The notes beneath the pieces are model-generated. The model saw only the letters and a list, made by a program, of their open reading frames with translations, had not been told where the DNA came from and searched no databases. Shown piece after piece: positions 47,740 to 60,860 of a stretch of 64,000 nt of DNA; positions within the stretch are counted from its first letter, which is position 1; the number at the start of each line of letters is the position of its first letter. This stretch comes from Archilochus colubris (lineage: Eukaryota > Chordata > Aves > Apodiformes > Trochilidae). The position numbers were made by a program, and so were the translations under genes. The DNA is taken from the NCBI GenBank assembly GCA_023079485.1, contig CM041084.1:62963709-63027708 (forward strand), given 5' to 3'.

Positions 47740-47845
47740 CCACCACAGGAACACACCCAGGTGGGCTTTGAGTATCTCCAGGGAAGGAGACTCCACAGCC
47801 TCCCTGGGCAGCCTGTGCCAGTGCTCTGTCACTGAACTGTACGTA
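47740..47845 (-). mobile_element. CR1 LINE internal fragment, antisense, old
   Basis: The + strand blocks CACACCCAGGTGGGCTTTG, GAGTATCTCCAGGGAAGGAG, ACTCCACAGCCTCCCTGGG and CAGCCTGTGCCAGTGCTCTG match the inverted CR1 3'-region segment that normally reads GTATCTCCAGGGAAGGAGAC, TCCACAACCTCCCTGGGCAG, CCTGTTCCAGTGCTCTGTCA. The right boundary is unclear because similarity fades after about 47,845. This is a different and older subfamily than the copy at 43.6 kb. Confidence 0.85.
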
Positions 47846-50800
47846 CAAGCTCTCTCAATAAAGATGCATTTGCATGCACTTACAACATATACCCTTACTT
47901 TTTGATGAAGTTTCTTTGCCTCCACCGTGCTCCTTGGAAAAAAAAAAATCTACTGGCTTTCCTCGATCATTAATCATATTGAACTAATAAACATTCTGGA
48001 ACCAACACTGTTTTAACTGCCTTCTCTCCACTCGGAATCTGCTGGCAAATATTTCCACATATAAGATGACCATTCCACAGCCCTGCTTTTGAATGTTAAT
48101 CTAAACTGTTCTCCAAGTGAGCACAGTAAAGAGTTAGTCTTTGGGAGGGGGAATGAAGAAAAGAAATGAAAGAGGGGCCTTTAAGATGAAATCAAAGTAG
48201 ACTCCCTTGATCCTACCATGACATGGCCCAGACATTCTCCCTGTGGGGGAAGCAAATGTTTCTTACTGCAGTTAAGAGTTTTTGTAACATTTTCTTCCCC
48301 CCCATCCCCCGTGCAACTTCGCTTCCTGAAGAACACTTTATATAAAAGACATGACATTTGGCAACCCAGCTCTGCTGCTTTGTGAAATTCTTTTGGCAAG
48401 TGCCCTACGTGCTGACTGCATTAAGCACATCAGTTTGTTTATTTATTTATTAATTTAGGCAGAAGTCAGAGGGAGCAAGCCATACAATTAACGCACAGCA
48501 CAGCACTGTTTCATCAAAAAAAGCAGGAAAGGAGCTGGGGAGGGAGGGGCTGGAGCCTCTCCTTTTGGGAAACCTCATCATGGGAGAGGAGATGGCTCGC
48601 CAGCCTCAGTGTTGCTGCTGCTCTGGGGCATATGCAGTGATTCTTGGATCTCCAAGCATTTAGCGAACATCAATTAATTAATTAATTATCCCTCAATTCC
48701 ACAACAAAGCCAGGTACCATTACACATCTGTTTTGCATATGGGTAAAACGAGCTGCGGAGTAAACCTAAACCTGTAGCAACCCTGCCCAGTGTCCCGAGG
48801 CAGGAGGTGCACTACCTTGCCCTTGCCAAGGTAAGAGCCGCCTGGCAGTAAGTGGCAGGAGGGTAGAGAACCAGCAGCCTGCACACCCACACTTCCTCCT
48901 TCATGCCTCGAGTGAAACCAGAAAATGAAGAAGTCACCAAACACCACTATCTACCCAAGGGTGCAGCCACAGCACATGACTGCAAGGCACATGGGCCTCC
49001 ATCAATAAGCACCCATCTCCTCTGCACCATGCTGCGTGCTAGATTTGCGGCCAAGTCAGGGACAGTACCATACATAACATCTGCAGTCATGTCACAAAAC
49101 CTCTAAGGGTCAAGGACTGAAACAAGCAACACCCATTTCCTACTCAGACGCCACATGTTAGGCAGGAGGGCTTAAAGTCTGTGGTTCAGAGTTAGGGAGA
49201 ACATTACTTTAGGCTCGCAAGAAATAAAGATGCTTCTCAGAAACAATGGAATATTTTGCTTACAAACATTATTAGCCTGATTATTTACACCAGGGACCAA
49301 CAAAGCTTGGCAGCACACCACCAGGGACACCCAGCAACAGCAATTCACAGCACCCTGAAGTCTGCAAGATAAATAAGGAGAGGAGACAGGATTGGAGAGG
49401 ACATGACCTATCTGCGCAGAAACTGAAGCCAAGGGCAGGCCAGATTCTCAAGCTTGGAAGGGTGAAGCTTCTGCATATCCCCTGACACTGTCAGCCCAAG
49501 CTGCTAGCAGGAAAGGGCCCAATCCATCCAAGCTATTGTTCAGCACACACAGCAAGAGATGAAATCCTGAAATGCAATCTGGTTCTTCCATGGGAAAGAG
49601 CTACCAAGTCTCCAACCAATAAGACCCCCTGCAGATTTGGTACAGAAATGATTTTTCTCCATCTCAGAGAGCTGAGATGGGATTGGATACTCTGCACAAT
49701 CACCTGGTCCTGCTTCAAATGCTATGTCTGTGTGCACAGACAAATCTACAATGCACTTATCCTTTGGAAACTTTTTAAGCAGTTTAATCGAAAAACTATT
49801 TCATATTTAACACAGTAAAGGCCTTTCTACACACAAGTCTAAAGAAGTCAGGATGTGCTTTCTGAGAATTCATGTGAACCTCAATTAAAAAAGAAATCAG
49901 TTAAATTTTGTTCCTGAAAAATTGACACAGGTATCTAAACCTGCCTAGTGTTTTATTAGAAGCATGTGATGAATTTTTATATTTTTAATTAAAAGATCCT
50001 GAATTTACCTCCCTATTCTAAGGAAGAGTTTTAGAACTTCTGTCCATCATTTCTAGGCCCATTTCTATGCTATCAAAATAGTTACTGCAACAGCAATATA
50101 CAAGCCCAATTCTACAAGGTTTATGGCAAGGCAAACAGATTTTAGCCGAACTGCCAGTTTTAGAAGTTTGGCATGACCAAGGGCTCAGAACAATAAAATA
50201 CAGAACTCATCATCAGTTTAACTATGCAGCAACCTTTGCCAATCATCTGCCCTGAGTGGAGCATTTGCCAAGCTCTCCTTTGAAAAGAATTTAGGGATCA
50301 CAGAACTGAAAAGGACCAAAATTTTCACAAATAAATCACTGGCAAAATTTCCCTCACCTGAAGCAAAGAAGTACCAAGCCTTTAGTAGCAGAACTCAATC
50401 ATCTTCTTCAACCTGGAAGCAATACACCAGACACTTCAAGCTCATTACTGACTGCTCAAACAGGATGCACACCGTGGTCTGTAAGCTGATCCTGGAAGTA
50501 CAGGCCAAGAGCAAAGGGAAACCTCACAGAAGCTGTTTGAAGCTGTGGTCTCATTATCCCAGCATGTGGACAAATTTGAAGTCAAAAGGTTTGAGATCTG
50601 TGTGCATATACTACACATCAAGCTACGAAAGATGCACCTCCTAATGCAAAATTTCACACCAAAACATTTATAAACACGTTTTTTCTTTAAATGGAGAGAA
50701 AAAAATATTCACCAAACACATCTGTGAAGGCAAGTAAGAACTTTTAGGACAGGCCTGGCAAACTCACTTGCCTCAGGGGCACAGATACTATGAAAGACAA

Positions 50801-53800
50801 AATTATACAACTTAAAACCTTGTTACCAGTAGTATACTTGAGGGAGAGGACCTATTATGGCAGAGAGACAAGATTTGCAGGTAAAGACTAGGACAGGACA
50901 GAACACATGAGAGGGACAAGACTGGGTTGTTTTTGGCTTGACACTTGCCAAGTTAAAAAACAAGTGTGAGTCACAGTAAAGGTAACTCGAAGTGTGATAT
51001 GACTGCAATGGAGAGCTGAGCAGACCACACTGCATGAGTCAGCAGCACAGATAAAAAAGGTGATAAGAAGCAGCAGATGGGACATATCTTTACTAAAACA
51101 ACCCTGCAGGACACAGGCCTCCTTTGCTGTAATGAAACAGTCGTGCCAAGCTGTCGCACGCTGGCTGGTGTGCTTGTGATCCCATGAATCAAAGAACGCT
51201 GCATAGTGAGGTTAAAAAAGCAGCAGGCAAACAGGTGCAGACAGATCCACGTGCAAAACGAAAGAAAGAAAAAAAAGCACAGAAAAGCAAAGCAGCAGAG
51301 CAGCAGCATCCCCCTCAATACACATGCACCCTGACAGTAAGCACCCTGGGACACCAACCTCCAAACTGCTCAGGCGGCGGGGTGGGGAGGAAAAGAAGGG
51401 GGAAGGAAGCTGTCACTGGGATCACGGCACTCAACCGGGCCGACAGCCAGATTTTCTGGTCCTGCTGGTCAGACTCTGCCTTCCTGGCAGGCGCCGAGGG
51501 CAGGAGGCTCCAGCATCGCAGCCCCCCCTCCCCTGAACCCTTTCTGCCTCCCCAGCACACACTTGCAGAGCCGGGAGGCAGCCACAGCCATACAGCTCAT
51601 ACCTTGTCTCCAGCAGCCAAAAGGGCAGCTGAGGCTATTTGCAGAGGCAGTGCCTCCAGTATAGCTGCAGCTCACGTGGCTTTTCAAAACTCAGGTTTAA
51701 AGCACCATGTTTTCCATTCAGGATTTCAAATCCCATTTTGCTACAAGAGTGCTAACATCTAGCCGCGGGAGACCAAGCACCAGGTAGCAGAAACCATACA
51801 GTCATTCATACACAAGGACACATTACATGCAAAATGCAGCTGCTGCCCTGACCACATTAATGACTGGCAATGGTGCTTCTCTGCTATTAGGATTCCTACT
51901 CGCTGCACTTTTGAACCTGGTCAAGAAAGATGAGGGCCCTCTGTCACCAGCTCAAAAGAAGACAGAGACACAAGGCAAAGCTCAAATCTCCTTTCATCTC
52001 ACTTCTTGGCTGAGGTAAAATTATACCCTGCCTACGAGGGGCACGACGGAAAGTAAAATGCTCTATTTTTAGATACAAGATCCTGCTTCATCAGGTTCAT
52101 TTAATTTCTATGAAACAAACCTTGGCAAAGGTCTGTATTTGAGGGGATGAAAGATGACTTGTTTCATTTTCTCTTAGTGCAGTTCATAGCATGACTAGCT
52201 AAGGAAATCTGCTTTAGCCACATATATATGCTAGCTGTTCTATTAGGGAGAGTCCCTGTTTTCTAGCAGAATACATTTTTTTCATTTTACCCAATCTGTC
52301 CTGGCAAAATAAGCTCGCTGTGTCCAGGTATTTCAATGGAGTCAGAAGGTGTGTTTATTCCCCTAGCTCCAAATACCCTTATTTATAATTTTCAAAAGCT
52401 GGTAGGTAAGTTGAAGAAGAGCAGTTGCTGAGCCTAAGGCACTGTGCACAGCAACAGATCTGTTGCAACAGATTAACAGGCAGAGAAAGAGAAAGGAAAG
52501 AAAGAGGAAAGAAAGAGCCGTACTTTCCTTCTTTACATGTCCCTGCTTTCAAATGCAGCTTTACGGAGATAATGACAGTAACAGTGTGTCTAAAATAAAG
52601 CTGGACTGAGAGCCAAGCTGCTGAAGCCCCAGTGACAGCAGAGCTTGGCTCTACCCTTTGGTCACACGCTTGTCTAACCCGAGTGTGTGCCTTCCAAGAA
52701 GTAGGTAGAGGAACTGCTCCCCTATGGACATCGTGAGCATTAACAAAGGCGGAGGGCGGTCAGCCTGTAAGAAAAACAGTGAAGTTAGTTTTCATTTCCT
52801 GTCGGTTTTAATCTTGCCTAGAGGCTTTGCTAGCTGCTACTTCCATTTTCTAGCCAGCCTGCAGAGGAAAGGCTTTCTTTCCTTGTTTGCAGAGCGTCCT
52901 TCTTAGCTGTCTGCAGTTCACATCTCTCGCACTCCTGAAATCCACCCCACGCTGCCCACCATTCACTGGCTGCAGCAGCACTGAATTCAGCCTGACACCA
53001 CAAATCACTGAGTTGGCCTCCCCCTTGTAGCTCTGTAAACATACTCCTGATTACAGCTTCCACTGGTAAGCTGTTTTAAAAAAATAACTGCACAGGATTC
53101 ACAGAAGCTGATGCACAACTTTTTTCTTCCCCACAGTCTAATCTTTCCATTACCCCCTGAAGGATCTGGGCCACGCAGAAACACCTTTATAGCCATTTTA
53201 CTGCTGGTTTTCACACACTGTGAACTCTCTGATTTTCTCTGAACTCGCATTGTGAATGTGAGTCTTACACATTTTGCAGGCAATTCCTGAAGTTCACTGC
53301 ATAATTTGCATGTGGACAGCAGAGCACCTGCTAACCTGAAGACAATTAGCAACAAATTACAATCAAAACTCAGACAGAGGCTCAGCAAAGACTTCCTTGT
53401 CCTGAGCCTGGAGTAAGTGTTGCACTCATGTAACTATCACCACAGGGCTCTCAGGTCCTCAGAACTGAGGCTGCTGAATGGTGACAAATTGATGACAAAC
53501 TATTACTGATAGTTCTTCAGAAAGGTTCCTACATCTCTCAGCCACAGCCCTCTGGCAATATACACAATTCTGCACATCCTCTTTCAAAAGGAGCCATCAG
53601 ATGTACTCATCCAGCCCAAGATGTAAGACAGGGCTAGGCCAGGGTGATAACCTGCATCAAAGGTGTCCAAGGATGGGTGTTGAGCTAGGAGAGCAGAAGG
53701 CAAAGATTTAAATCTTAGACCACAGAGTTCATGTTGCTATGAGTTAACCAACACAGTATAAGCCAGAAGCAACAACTTCTTCCCCTGTGTGAACTGTGAC

Positions 53801-56800
53801 CAGGAGCAATGCCAGTGTCACAGCTAGGAGAGATGGTACAGGAGGAATCACTTGATCCTGTGCACATCTCAGAAGATTAATCTCAGCACCAGATCCTTAA
53901 TTCCCTCCTGTTACCACAAACTTGCTCTTCATACTCACACAAACAAAATTAGAAGTAAAATTAGTTTGTCTAGTATCTTCATTTCCAGCTCATATTTGCA
54001 GAGCTCCCTGAGAAGAAAAACAACAGACCCCATAAGTGATCAGTGTTATCACACTTGATCTGTATGTTCCTTGAGCTTGCTACTCCCAGGGGACCAACAG
54101 CCTTGCTGCTCTTCTGAAGGAATAGCAGCATGAAACTATAAAGTAGCACTTCCCTTGCCTTTTCCTGGGAGAGATTACATAGGTGAAACGCATCAGAAGA
54201 CAAAATTACTAACTCTATTCGTAGTATCTCTTCACAGTGCTCTGTCTCACTTCCTTGTTTACAACTGGATTGAGTTTGAAAGACAAACTTGCTTTTGCAA
54301 GATCTAAGAAAGGGACTGGGAACACAAAGGCAAAGGCCCAAACCCCTGTTCTGCTCTTCAGTCTGCTATACAACCAGCCCTCTTCCCTCCCTCTAGGTAC
54401 AGTAGAGCTAGGTCACTACCTTCCACAAACTGACTAACAAATGACTCCTCTCTCATGCATTTATGTATGTAAATTAAGGTATATTTGAAACTAGGTTGTG
54501 GTGATCCATATTACATTCAAATACTGTATCTACTGAAACCATTTGAATTATGTGACATTTTGAGAAGGATGTATTTTTGCTGCTGAAGTCCTGAAGAAAA
54601 TCAAACCTTGGAATTGACAGCTGTTAACTCACTACACTTCTTAAGCCAGGCCTGACCAAGGTACATCAGCTTGCAACAGCAGTCTCTTCTGAAAGACCAG
54701 ATAGCATAACTTCTTCATTTCACAGCTCAAACAGAAGAAAGGAACTGGGATTTGTGCAAGTAAGAAAATGGGCGTTCAAATAATTTCTTAGAAATCATGT
54801 GCAAGAATTCAGGGTCTACAATTCCCAAAACTCTCCAAGATACAGAGACCAAAAACCACCCCAGAACACTGATTCAATACTACAATTAACTATTCCTCTT
54901 AAAAATGTCTTAATTATAATGCAAAACAAGTTCAAATTTTTTTTCTTGTTTTTTTCTTCCGATTTGCCAGCTCCTATTTTAAGGAAGCACTCAGCTATGT
55001 GACAGAAATGTTTCAAAATCTCCTCGTTGTGTATTTTTGCTGAACATTTACTTTCATGTGCATGCAGCCCAATACAAGTGACATGCAAAAATATAATCTA
55101 GTAAACAGTGAACAGAAAACACCACTGATTAAAATAAACATCAGAAAAAATAGATGCCCATGGAAATCTACGGTGGACCAGATAACTGGTGGAACACCTA
55201 TATAAGTATAACATAGACTAAGTTTAAAAAAAGCTATATAAAACTATTTCAGGTACTGAAAGCATTCCCTTCTTGAAAGATAATAACTAAAAAGAATAAA
55301 TGCAAAACCAAGATTTAGAGCCTGATTATTTTACCAGAGTTTTGCTGCTCACTGATTCTAGTTAAAAGTGAAATCAGCAATTTAAATCTGCCTGAAGAAT
55401 CCTCCACAGGAGGAGCAGTGCTGATTATTTTCTCATGAGATGGGACACTCAAGATCATGAAGAATATTACTTTCTGAAGCAGAGCAGATACGCTGGTACA
55501 GAGACAAATGTACGTTAGTATTTCAAATTTTAAAAAAGCAAGAGACTAAAATATATGCACATATATACACATGTGAGTGCTCACCCTTATCTCACTCAAC
55601 TGGGACTCAGATTTGCAGACTAGAAGGAGGATGCTTTTGTAAGGGGGTAATGGCCAGCAACTCTTGCGTGCTCAGGGCAGTTTCTTCCAAGTACAGAAAC
55701 ACCAGAATCCAGCAACAGGTTTCTTGGTGTAAGCAGAGCACTGCATGTCCAGAGCTGCAGGGCCAGAGACACAAAGGCATGGTGATGTCTGACCGCCAAG
55801 GGTTAGACTGGATCCCACCAGGATTACTATAAGCCTTGCTAAATCCATGCCGGGCACATACTGACGCTGCACCATCCTCAGACAGTGCTCCTAGTCCCAG
55901 GATGACCCTGACAAAACACTCCACGGGGCTGTCAAGCCCAGAACTGTGCTGATCAAGAGACAAAGAGCCCAGCTGGTCTCACCAGACCCAAACTGCCTGG
56001 CCCTATCTACTCAGGAGTCTCTCCTTGGGGTGTCTTGTAGCACCTCCACCACTCCCTTCATTTTGTTACAGCACAGACCACCCTTGTCCTGCCCAGAAAT
56101 GAGGGCAGGGGAAGCTGTGTTTCAAAAAGAAAAAATGAAGCTCTATGGCAGAAACCAAGTTAGAAGGCTACAGGTGACCTGTAGAAACTGAAGAAGTTAT
56201 GGAGGTGATCCCCCAGTGAGAAGGAAAGCAGGAGGAAGGTATCCAAGGTACTACAAGGCAGGAGATTACACCATGGGGAAGAACCTCTCCTTTTTCCCCA
56301 TGCCACCCCCATCACTGAATGGTAAATGCACGGGGAGATGCAATCACAGTGGTTGCAGGAGCTGCCAGGGTGCTTTTTGGCTTAAGATGCAAAGGACAAG
56401 TTTGAGGTTTGTTCTTCAATTGCTGCCTCATGCACTTAATGTAACGAGACAACAGAGAAGAATAACTTAAGTATATAGATAGCAATAAGATAATTAAAGC
56501 CTAGTTCTTCTCAGCCTGCTCCCTGACTCCACATAAAAAAAGTACACAAGTGCACAAACATCTACGCTGAAAATACATCATGCTCTAGTGTAAAACCCCC
56601 ATGCCTCTTATAGTATTGCTGGTTTTACTATAGCCATTCTTTGTATTAGTGGATATTGATTGTGCTTGCACAATATTTCAATAAACAGAGCCAACCAACA
56701 TAACTTCCTCTATTTCTGTATAGAGTAATATATTTACAGGAACAGCCTTTTGAAACATTCCAGTAAAATTAGCTTACTCACAGATTTTCTTTAAAACTAG

Positions 56801-57059
56801 AACAGAGAGCAGAAGGATAACATCATCATCATTTTTTGTGCATAAATCAGCTGCCTATTTACCATTGATATGTCGCAATAATGACTTGCTACTCTTCTGA
56901 GTTAATTGCCAGGTTATTAGAGAGTACCTCAGTTCACAGGACCACAAAAAAAATATTCTTCATTATTTCCTGGGAAATGACCTTCAGAAGCATGCATTCC
57001 ACCTCCTTCCCCGAAGCAATGCCCAACATATTGCAGGAGGAGGTTTATCTGTTTTACAA
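47846..57059. other. Gene-free stretch with local CpG cluster
   Basis: No gene can be supported. Contents include a TTTA repeat at 48,435-48,457, an AATT repeat at 48,671-48,689 and a 16-bp perfect palindrome GCAACAGATCTGTTGC at 52,451-52,466. A purine tract lies at 52,482-52,517. A possible old repeat with a TTTCAATGGAG word and a TTTTCAAAAGC word lies near 52,325-52,405. The patch at 51,375-51,573 has nine CpG, far more than the surroundings. It overlaps the longest open frame of the window (192 aa, +, 51,184-51,762), which has a Lys-rich start and then low-information Pro/Ser/Gly-rich sequence with no recognised domain. Confidence 0.55.
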
Positions 57060-58340
57060 AAATCTTCAGTGATGATGCTTCCAAGGCCTTCTCACAGGAG
57101 AATGACTGCAGCACCAAAACACCCTTATCACTTGAAAGCTTTCTTAAATGTTTACCTAAGTCTTGCCACCTTCAAATTAAGCCCATTTCTTCTCCTCCTA
57201 ACCCCAGCAGTTGTGTAGTAGTTTATTCCCTACATGAACCTTCTACATGCTTGAATATTATCATGTCTCTTACTGGCCTTCTCCCCTGTAGACTAAAGAA
57301 TCCCAAGTCTTTCATCATCTGATGGCTCTGGACTGCATTGTTCCCCAAACTAGATGCTGAGCCATTTCCAACACTAAGTGGACAGATTATTTTGTGCCTT
57401 TTCTTCACACACCCTAAACCAGCACTTTTTCTGAGGAGCAAAGATGGTGAATTTTTTGTTCCTTGTATGACTGTACGACACACCCACAGTCTCTAGTCTA
57501 TGATTCCCTACTCTCATGCTGTCCAGGGATGCAGTTTGGAAGGAGCTGAGCTGGGGCTCTTCCCCACATACACTCAAGATGGGAATGCACAGTCACCAGA
57601 TCCAGGGTCAGAACTGCAGCAGGCAGAGCAGGGAAGGAAAAGCAACCCACTCAGCAGACCATGGGCAGCCTGGCTCCCAGGGGACAGGAGAGCAGGACAC
57701 GCTGCAAGCTGGTTTTCTCTGGTGTTCTGGGAACCAGCTGTGATTTTTAACACCCTATTCAACGAAACCAGGCCAGACTGCCTCCAGCACAGCCCACGTC
57801 CAGCTCACAGACCTTCTTCTGTTGGACCACTATTAAGTCAGCCATTCCCCATCATGTATCATGCAACTGGGTATTTCTATCCCTGTGCAGTGCTGCTAAG
57901 TTTGAATCCTTGGTTTCTTCCCCAAACCATTCCTTCAGATAGCCAGGGCTGCTCTGAGCTTTAATCCTGCCCTTTGAGGAGCCTTTAGTCCCCTCCCCCC
58001 CATGCTTCTTATCCTATGTAAATTTAGTAACAGCTCTCTCTGCTCCATCCATCATTTCAATAATGAAAACAATGAGTATTACTGAAGCCAGATCAGACCC
58101 CTGGGGAATCTCACTCACTCAAGTCTTGGAGTTTAATAGCAAACCATGAACAACTACTTTGAATAACGCCTGATAAGAATTCTGTGCACCCATAGTACAG
58201 ACCATCCAACCAGATACCCCTTCTGCTGCAAAGAAAGCCATGTTAGAAACCATCCAGAGCCTCCTATAAAAGACGGAGTAACTTCTGTAAGACAGAGAAG
58301 TTCCATTACATTGTCAGAGGAGCTGGTGGGAACTCTTTGT
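57060..58340 (-). mobile_element. Ancient CR1/L3-type LINE fossil, antisense
   Basis: Three diverged blocks lie in the order expected for an inverted CR1-lineage LINE. At 57,060-57,370, AAATTAAGCCCATTTCTTCT, a TTATCATGTCTCTTACTGGC block and a CCTGTAGACTAAAGAATCCC block match the region after the reverse transcriptase. At about 57,780-57,960 similarity is weak. At 58,050-58,340, the words GACCCCTGGGGAATCTCAC and TAGCAAACCATGAACAACTA match the inverted reverse transcriptase region, where the first corresponds to the GVPQGS-type motif on the other strand. The middle part (57,380-57,770) does not match and may be an insertion or simply decayed. It has no coding capacity. It resembles lineages shared with turtles and crocodilians, so the insertion is old. 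Confidence 0.7.
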
Positions 58341-59359
58341 TAAACACTGCCATAAAAATGTAATGCATGCCAATAAGAGGAATAGGAGGGTTGATAACCA
58401 AGCTTTAAGATGACAGAAAGAACTTCAGCTGAACTGAGAAAGCAGGAGCGTGACATTGCTTCCAGCAAGAGAGAGGCTTGGAAACTAAACAAACAGTGTA
58501 AACACAAAGCCCCGTACAAAAATGATGGGAATTTATACCTGCTGTTAGCTGCTGCCAACTTATCACTTTACTATGATACTATCACAGAGGTGTGGTTTTG
58601 GGTTTTTTTAAACAAAACATTTTTTCAGCTCTTCCAGGTGTTTACTGAATTGCATTCTTTACTGCTTCCTAATAGCCTATCCATCTCAGGGATCCCAAAG
58701 AAGACAGGCAGCAAAGACCACGGCTTCCAGAACCTAGATGAAGGCTTTAATCAACCACTGAAAGCATCCCCAGCTGCACACCAGCACTAGGAGAAGCAAA
58801 CGGCAGCGGCTGGTGCCTGAAACAGGGAGAAAGGGTAAATTCCATGAAAAGTGAAAGGTGAGGCAGCTTTCCAACACTGGCTCCCTCTGCTTGCCAAAAT
58901 AGCAATGCTTTGCCCACGCCTCACCCCAACTGCTGCAGAAGATGCGCTTGCTTCCCAGGAGAGTTTACTCTCGCAATGCAGATGTGCTTCAATGAGGCAA
59001 TCGTGTTCTGTTGCGTAATACAACCCAGAATTAAACAGTATATGCTCTTTGGTGCATTTTAAAAATGTAAACCAGAAGTTACTGCGGAGCTCAGGGATGC
59101 TGCCAAGAACGTTAACACTATGATTTCAGCAAGGAAGAATATATCATCTCCTCTCTCCTCCCACAGCTTACTCTTGAGACGTAATTTTGCTAAATCCTTT
59201 TTGTACTTGTCACTAAAATACAAAGTCACATATCTGCATGACTTTCATTTTGATCTTCCCAACTGTGGGTACCTCAGGACCTAAGGCAGCTGCATCAGGG
59301 GCAGATGTAGGGCAGCTCTGGGAAGAACGTGGCAGGTGACTGCACTGAGATGCAGCGGG

Positions 59360-59399
59360 ATGAACCATGCACCTCGCTTGGGAGGTGCATCATGAACCA
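59360..59399. repeat. 9-bp hairpin flanked by 8-bp direct repeats
   Basis: ATGCACCTC at 59,367-59,375 and GAGGTGCAT at 59,382-59,390 are perfect reverse complements around a 6-base loop. The word ATGAACCA stands on both sides, at 59,360-59,367 and 59,392-59,399. The combination resembles a tiny inserted palindrome with a target duplication, but no terminal-repeat family is recognised. Confidence 0.6.
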
Positions 59400-60835
59400 C
59401 CGACAGAACTGGGGCAAAAAGAATTTTAAAAATCAGGAACAGAACCCACTAACAACCATTTCCAGTCCCTAAGCAAACCAGGAAGAGCAACACTGCAGAT
59501 GCTGATGCATACTTTGAATACAAATATAGATATATTTAGGTTCTTTTCATAGTTTCCAGGAGTCGCACTATACTGTTCCTCTTTAGATGAATGCAGGTCT
59601 TTTCTAAAATATATTATCCATAACCCAATTTTCCATAGCAGAAAACTCACCAAGGGAATACTGCTTCATCATACTAGAAATGTATCCCAAAATTACAGTA
59701 ATTTATACCCTCATTTTCATGGGAAAAAAAAATTATCATTCTCTTCTGACAAATACCAGCACACTGAAAAAGTAATGAATAAATGACTATAAACAGGTAT
59801 CAAATGTAGCAACTATCAATCATTGCAACAAAAATTTAATTAAATCATATGTTAAGTAAAAATAGACTGAAGTAAAAACAAGCCATATAATCTGAAACCA
59901 AAATAAAAATCTGTCTATCACACCAAAGCAGAAAAACACAATTTAGAGCACTAAAATACCACAACCTGTTAAATGATCGGTCATCTGATTGTTATTTGTA
60001 AAACTCCAAGCATGCCAAATGAAGCCAAATGTAGAGATTCAACCAAGTACTTAGACATGTGCCAAAGTACATCTGTATTTTAAAAACTTTTTATTATGAC
60101 AGAGAGCTTAAAACTAGAACTCTTCACATACACCTCTACAATTTCTTTTTAAGAGACAGAAAATACTTGGAAAGTGATTTGCACTGTCCACATTTTAATA
60201 TTACAAATCAAGTTAGCATTAAACCTAGGCTGAATACATATTTCTGGAGACATATCAGAAAGAACCCTAAGGATTAGTCCTAACACAAAAGGATGAGGGA
60301 GTTGCCTGGTGTCATCCTGCCAGTTTTGCAGAACAGAAGAGTTAGCAAAGGAGGCATGAAAAGATGTGAGAAAAAAAAAAAACCCTCATACCTGTGAAAA
60401 AATGCAGCAATATCAGCTGTGTCACAAAATTATAGTAAGTAGTAACAGGGCCAATCACAAGAATTGCTGACCAGCTGAAAGTCCTTTTGGCCTCAGCTGG
60501 AAATACTTAGCACCCTTAGGTGAGTTAAACTTATAAGCCATCCTATTTTAATGCTATAAATTAAATCTGAATATTCAGCACTTAACTTTTCAAGGCTCTG
60601 ACCATCAATCTGAATTGTTATAGCTATACCAAGAAAGTCTTGGATGCCTCCATTTCTACCTATTACTGTAAAGATTACAGTTCTGTCCTTTTTCATTCCT
60701 TATGGTGATAGCAATATCAAATATAACTATCCTACTGCTTCAGGGAAAATCCAAGAGCTTGTTTTGGGCCTTGAAAATCTCTCCTTAATGCAGCTGGTGG
60801 CTTTCGGAGCACAGTGACAAAGAGAAAGCATTCAA

Positions 60836-60860
60836 GTGTGTGGGTGCATGCACACACACA
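60836..60860. repeat. Alternating TG/CA palindrome
   Basis: A GTGTGTG run leads into the perfect 10-bp palindrome GTGCATGCAC at 60,844-60,853 and then a CACACACA run. The two sides are nearly reverse complements and mostly alternate purine and pyrimidine, so the site could form a cruciform or Z-DNA under supercoiling. Likely a microsatellite. Confidence 0.6.

Noticed and set aside
50289..50330. A possible decayed CR1 tail (GGGATCACAGAACTGAAAAGGACC).
   Set aside because: Only one short word resembles the CR1 3' end, and the next CR1 block is absent.
57500..57964. 154-aa + open frame.
   Set aside because: It overlaps the antisense LINE fossil, has no recognised domain, and another frame (75 aa) covers the same bases in another phase.
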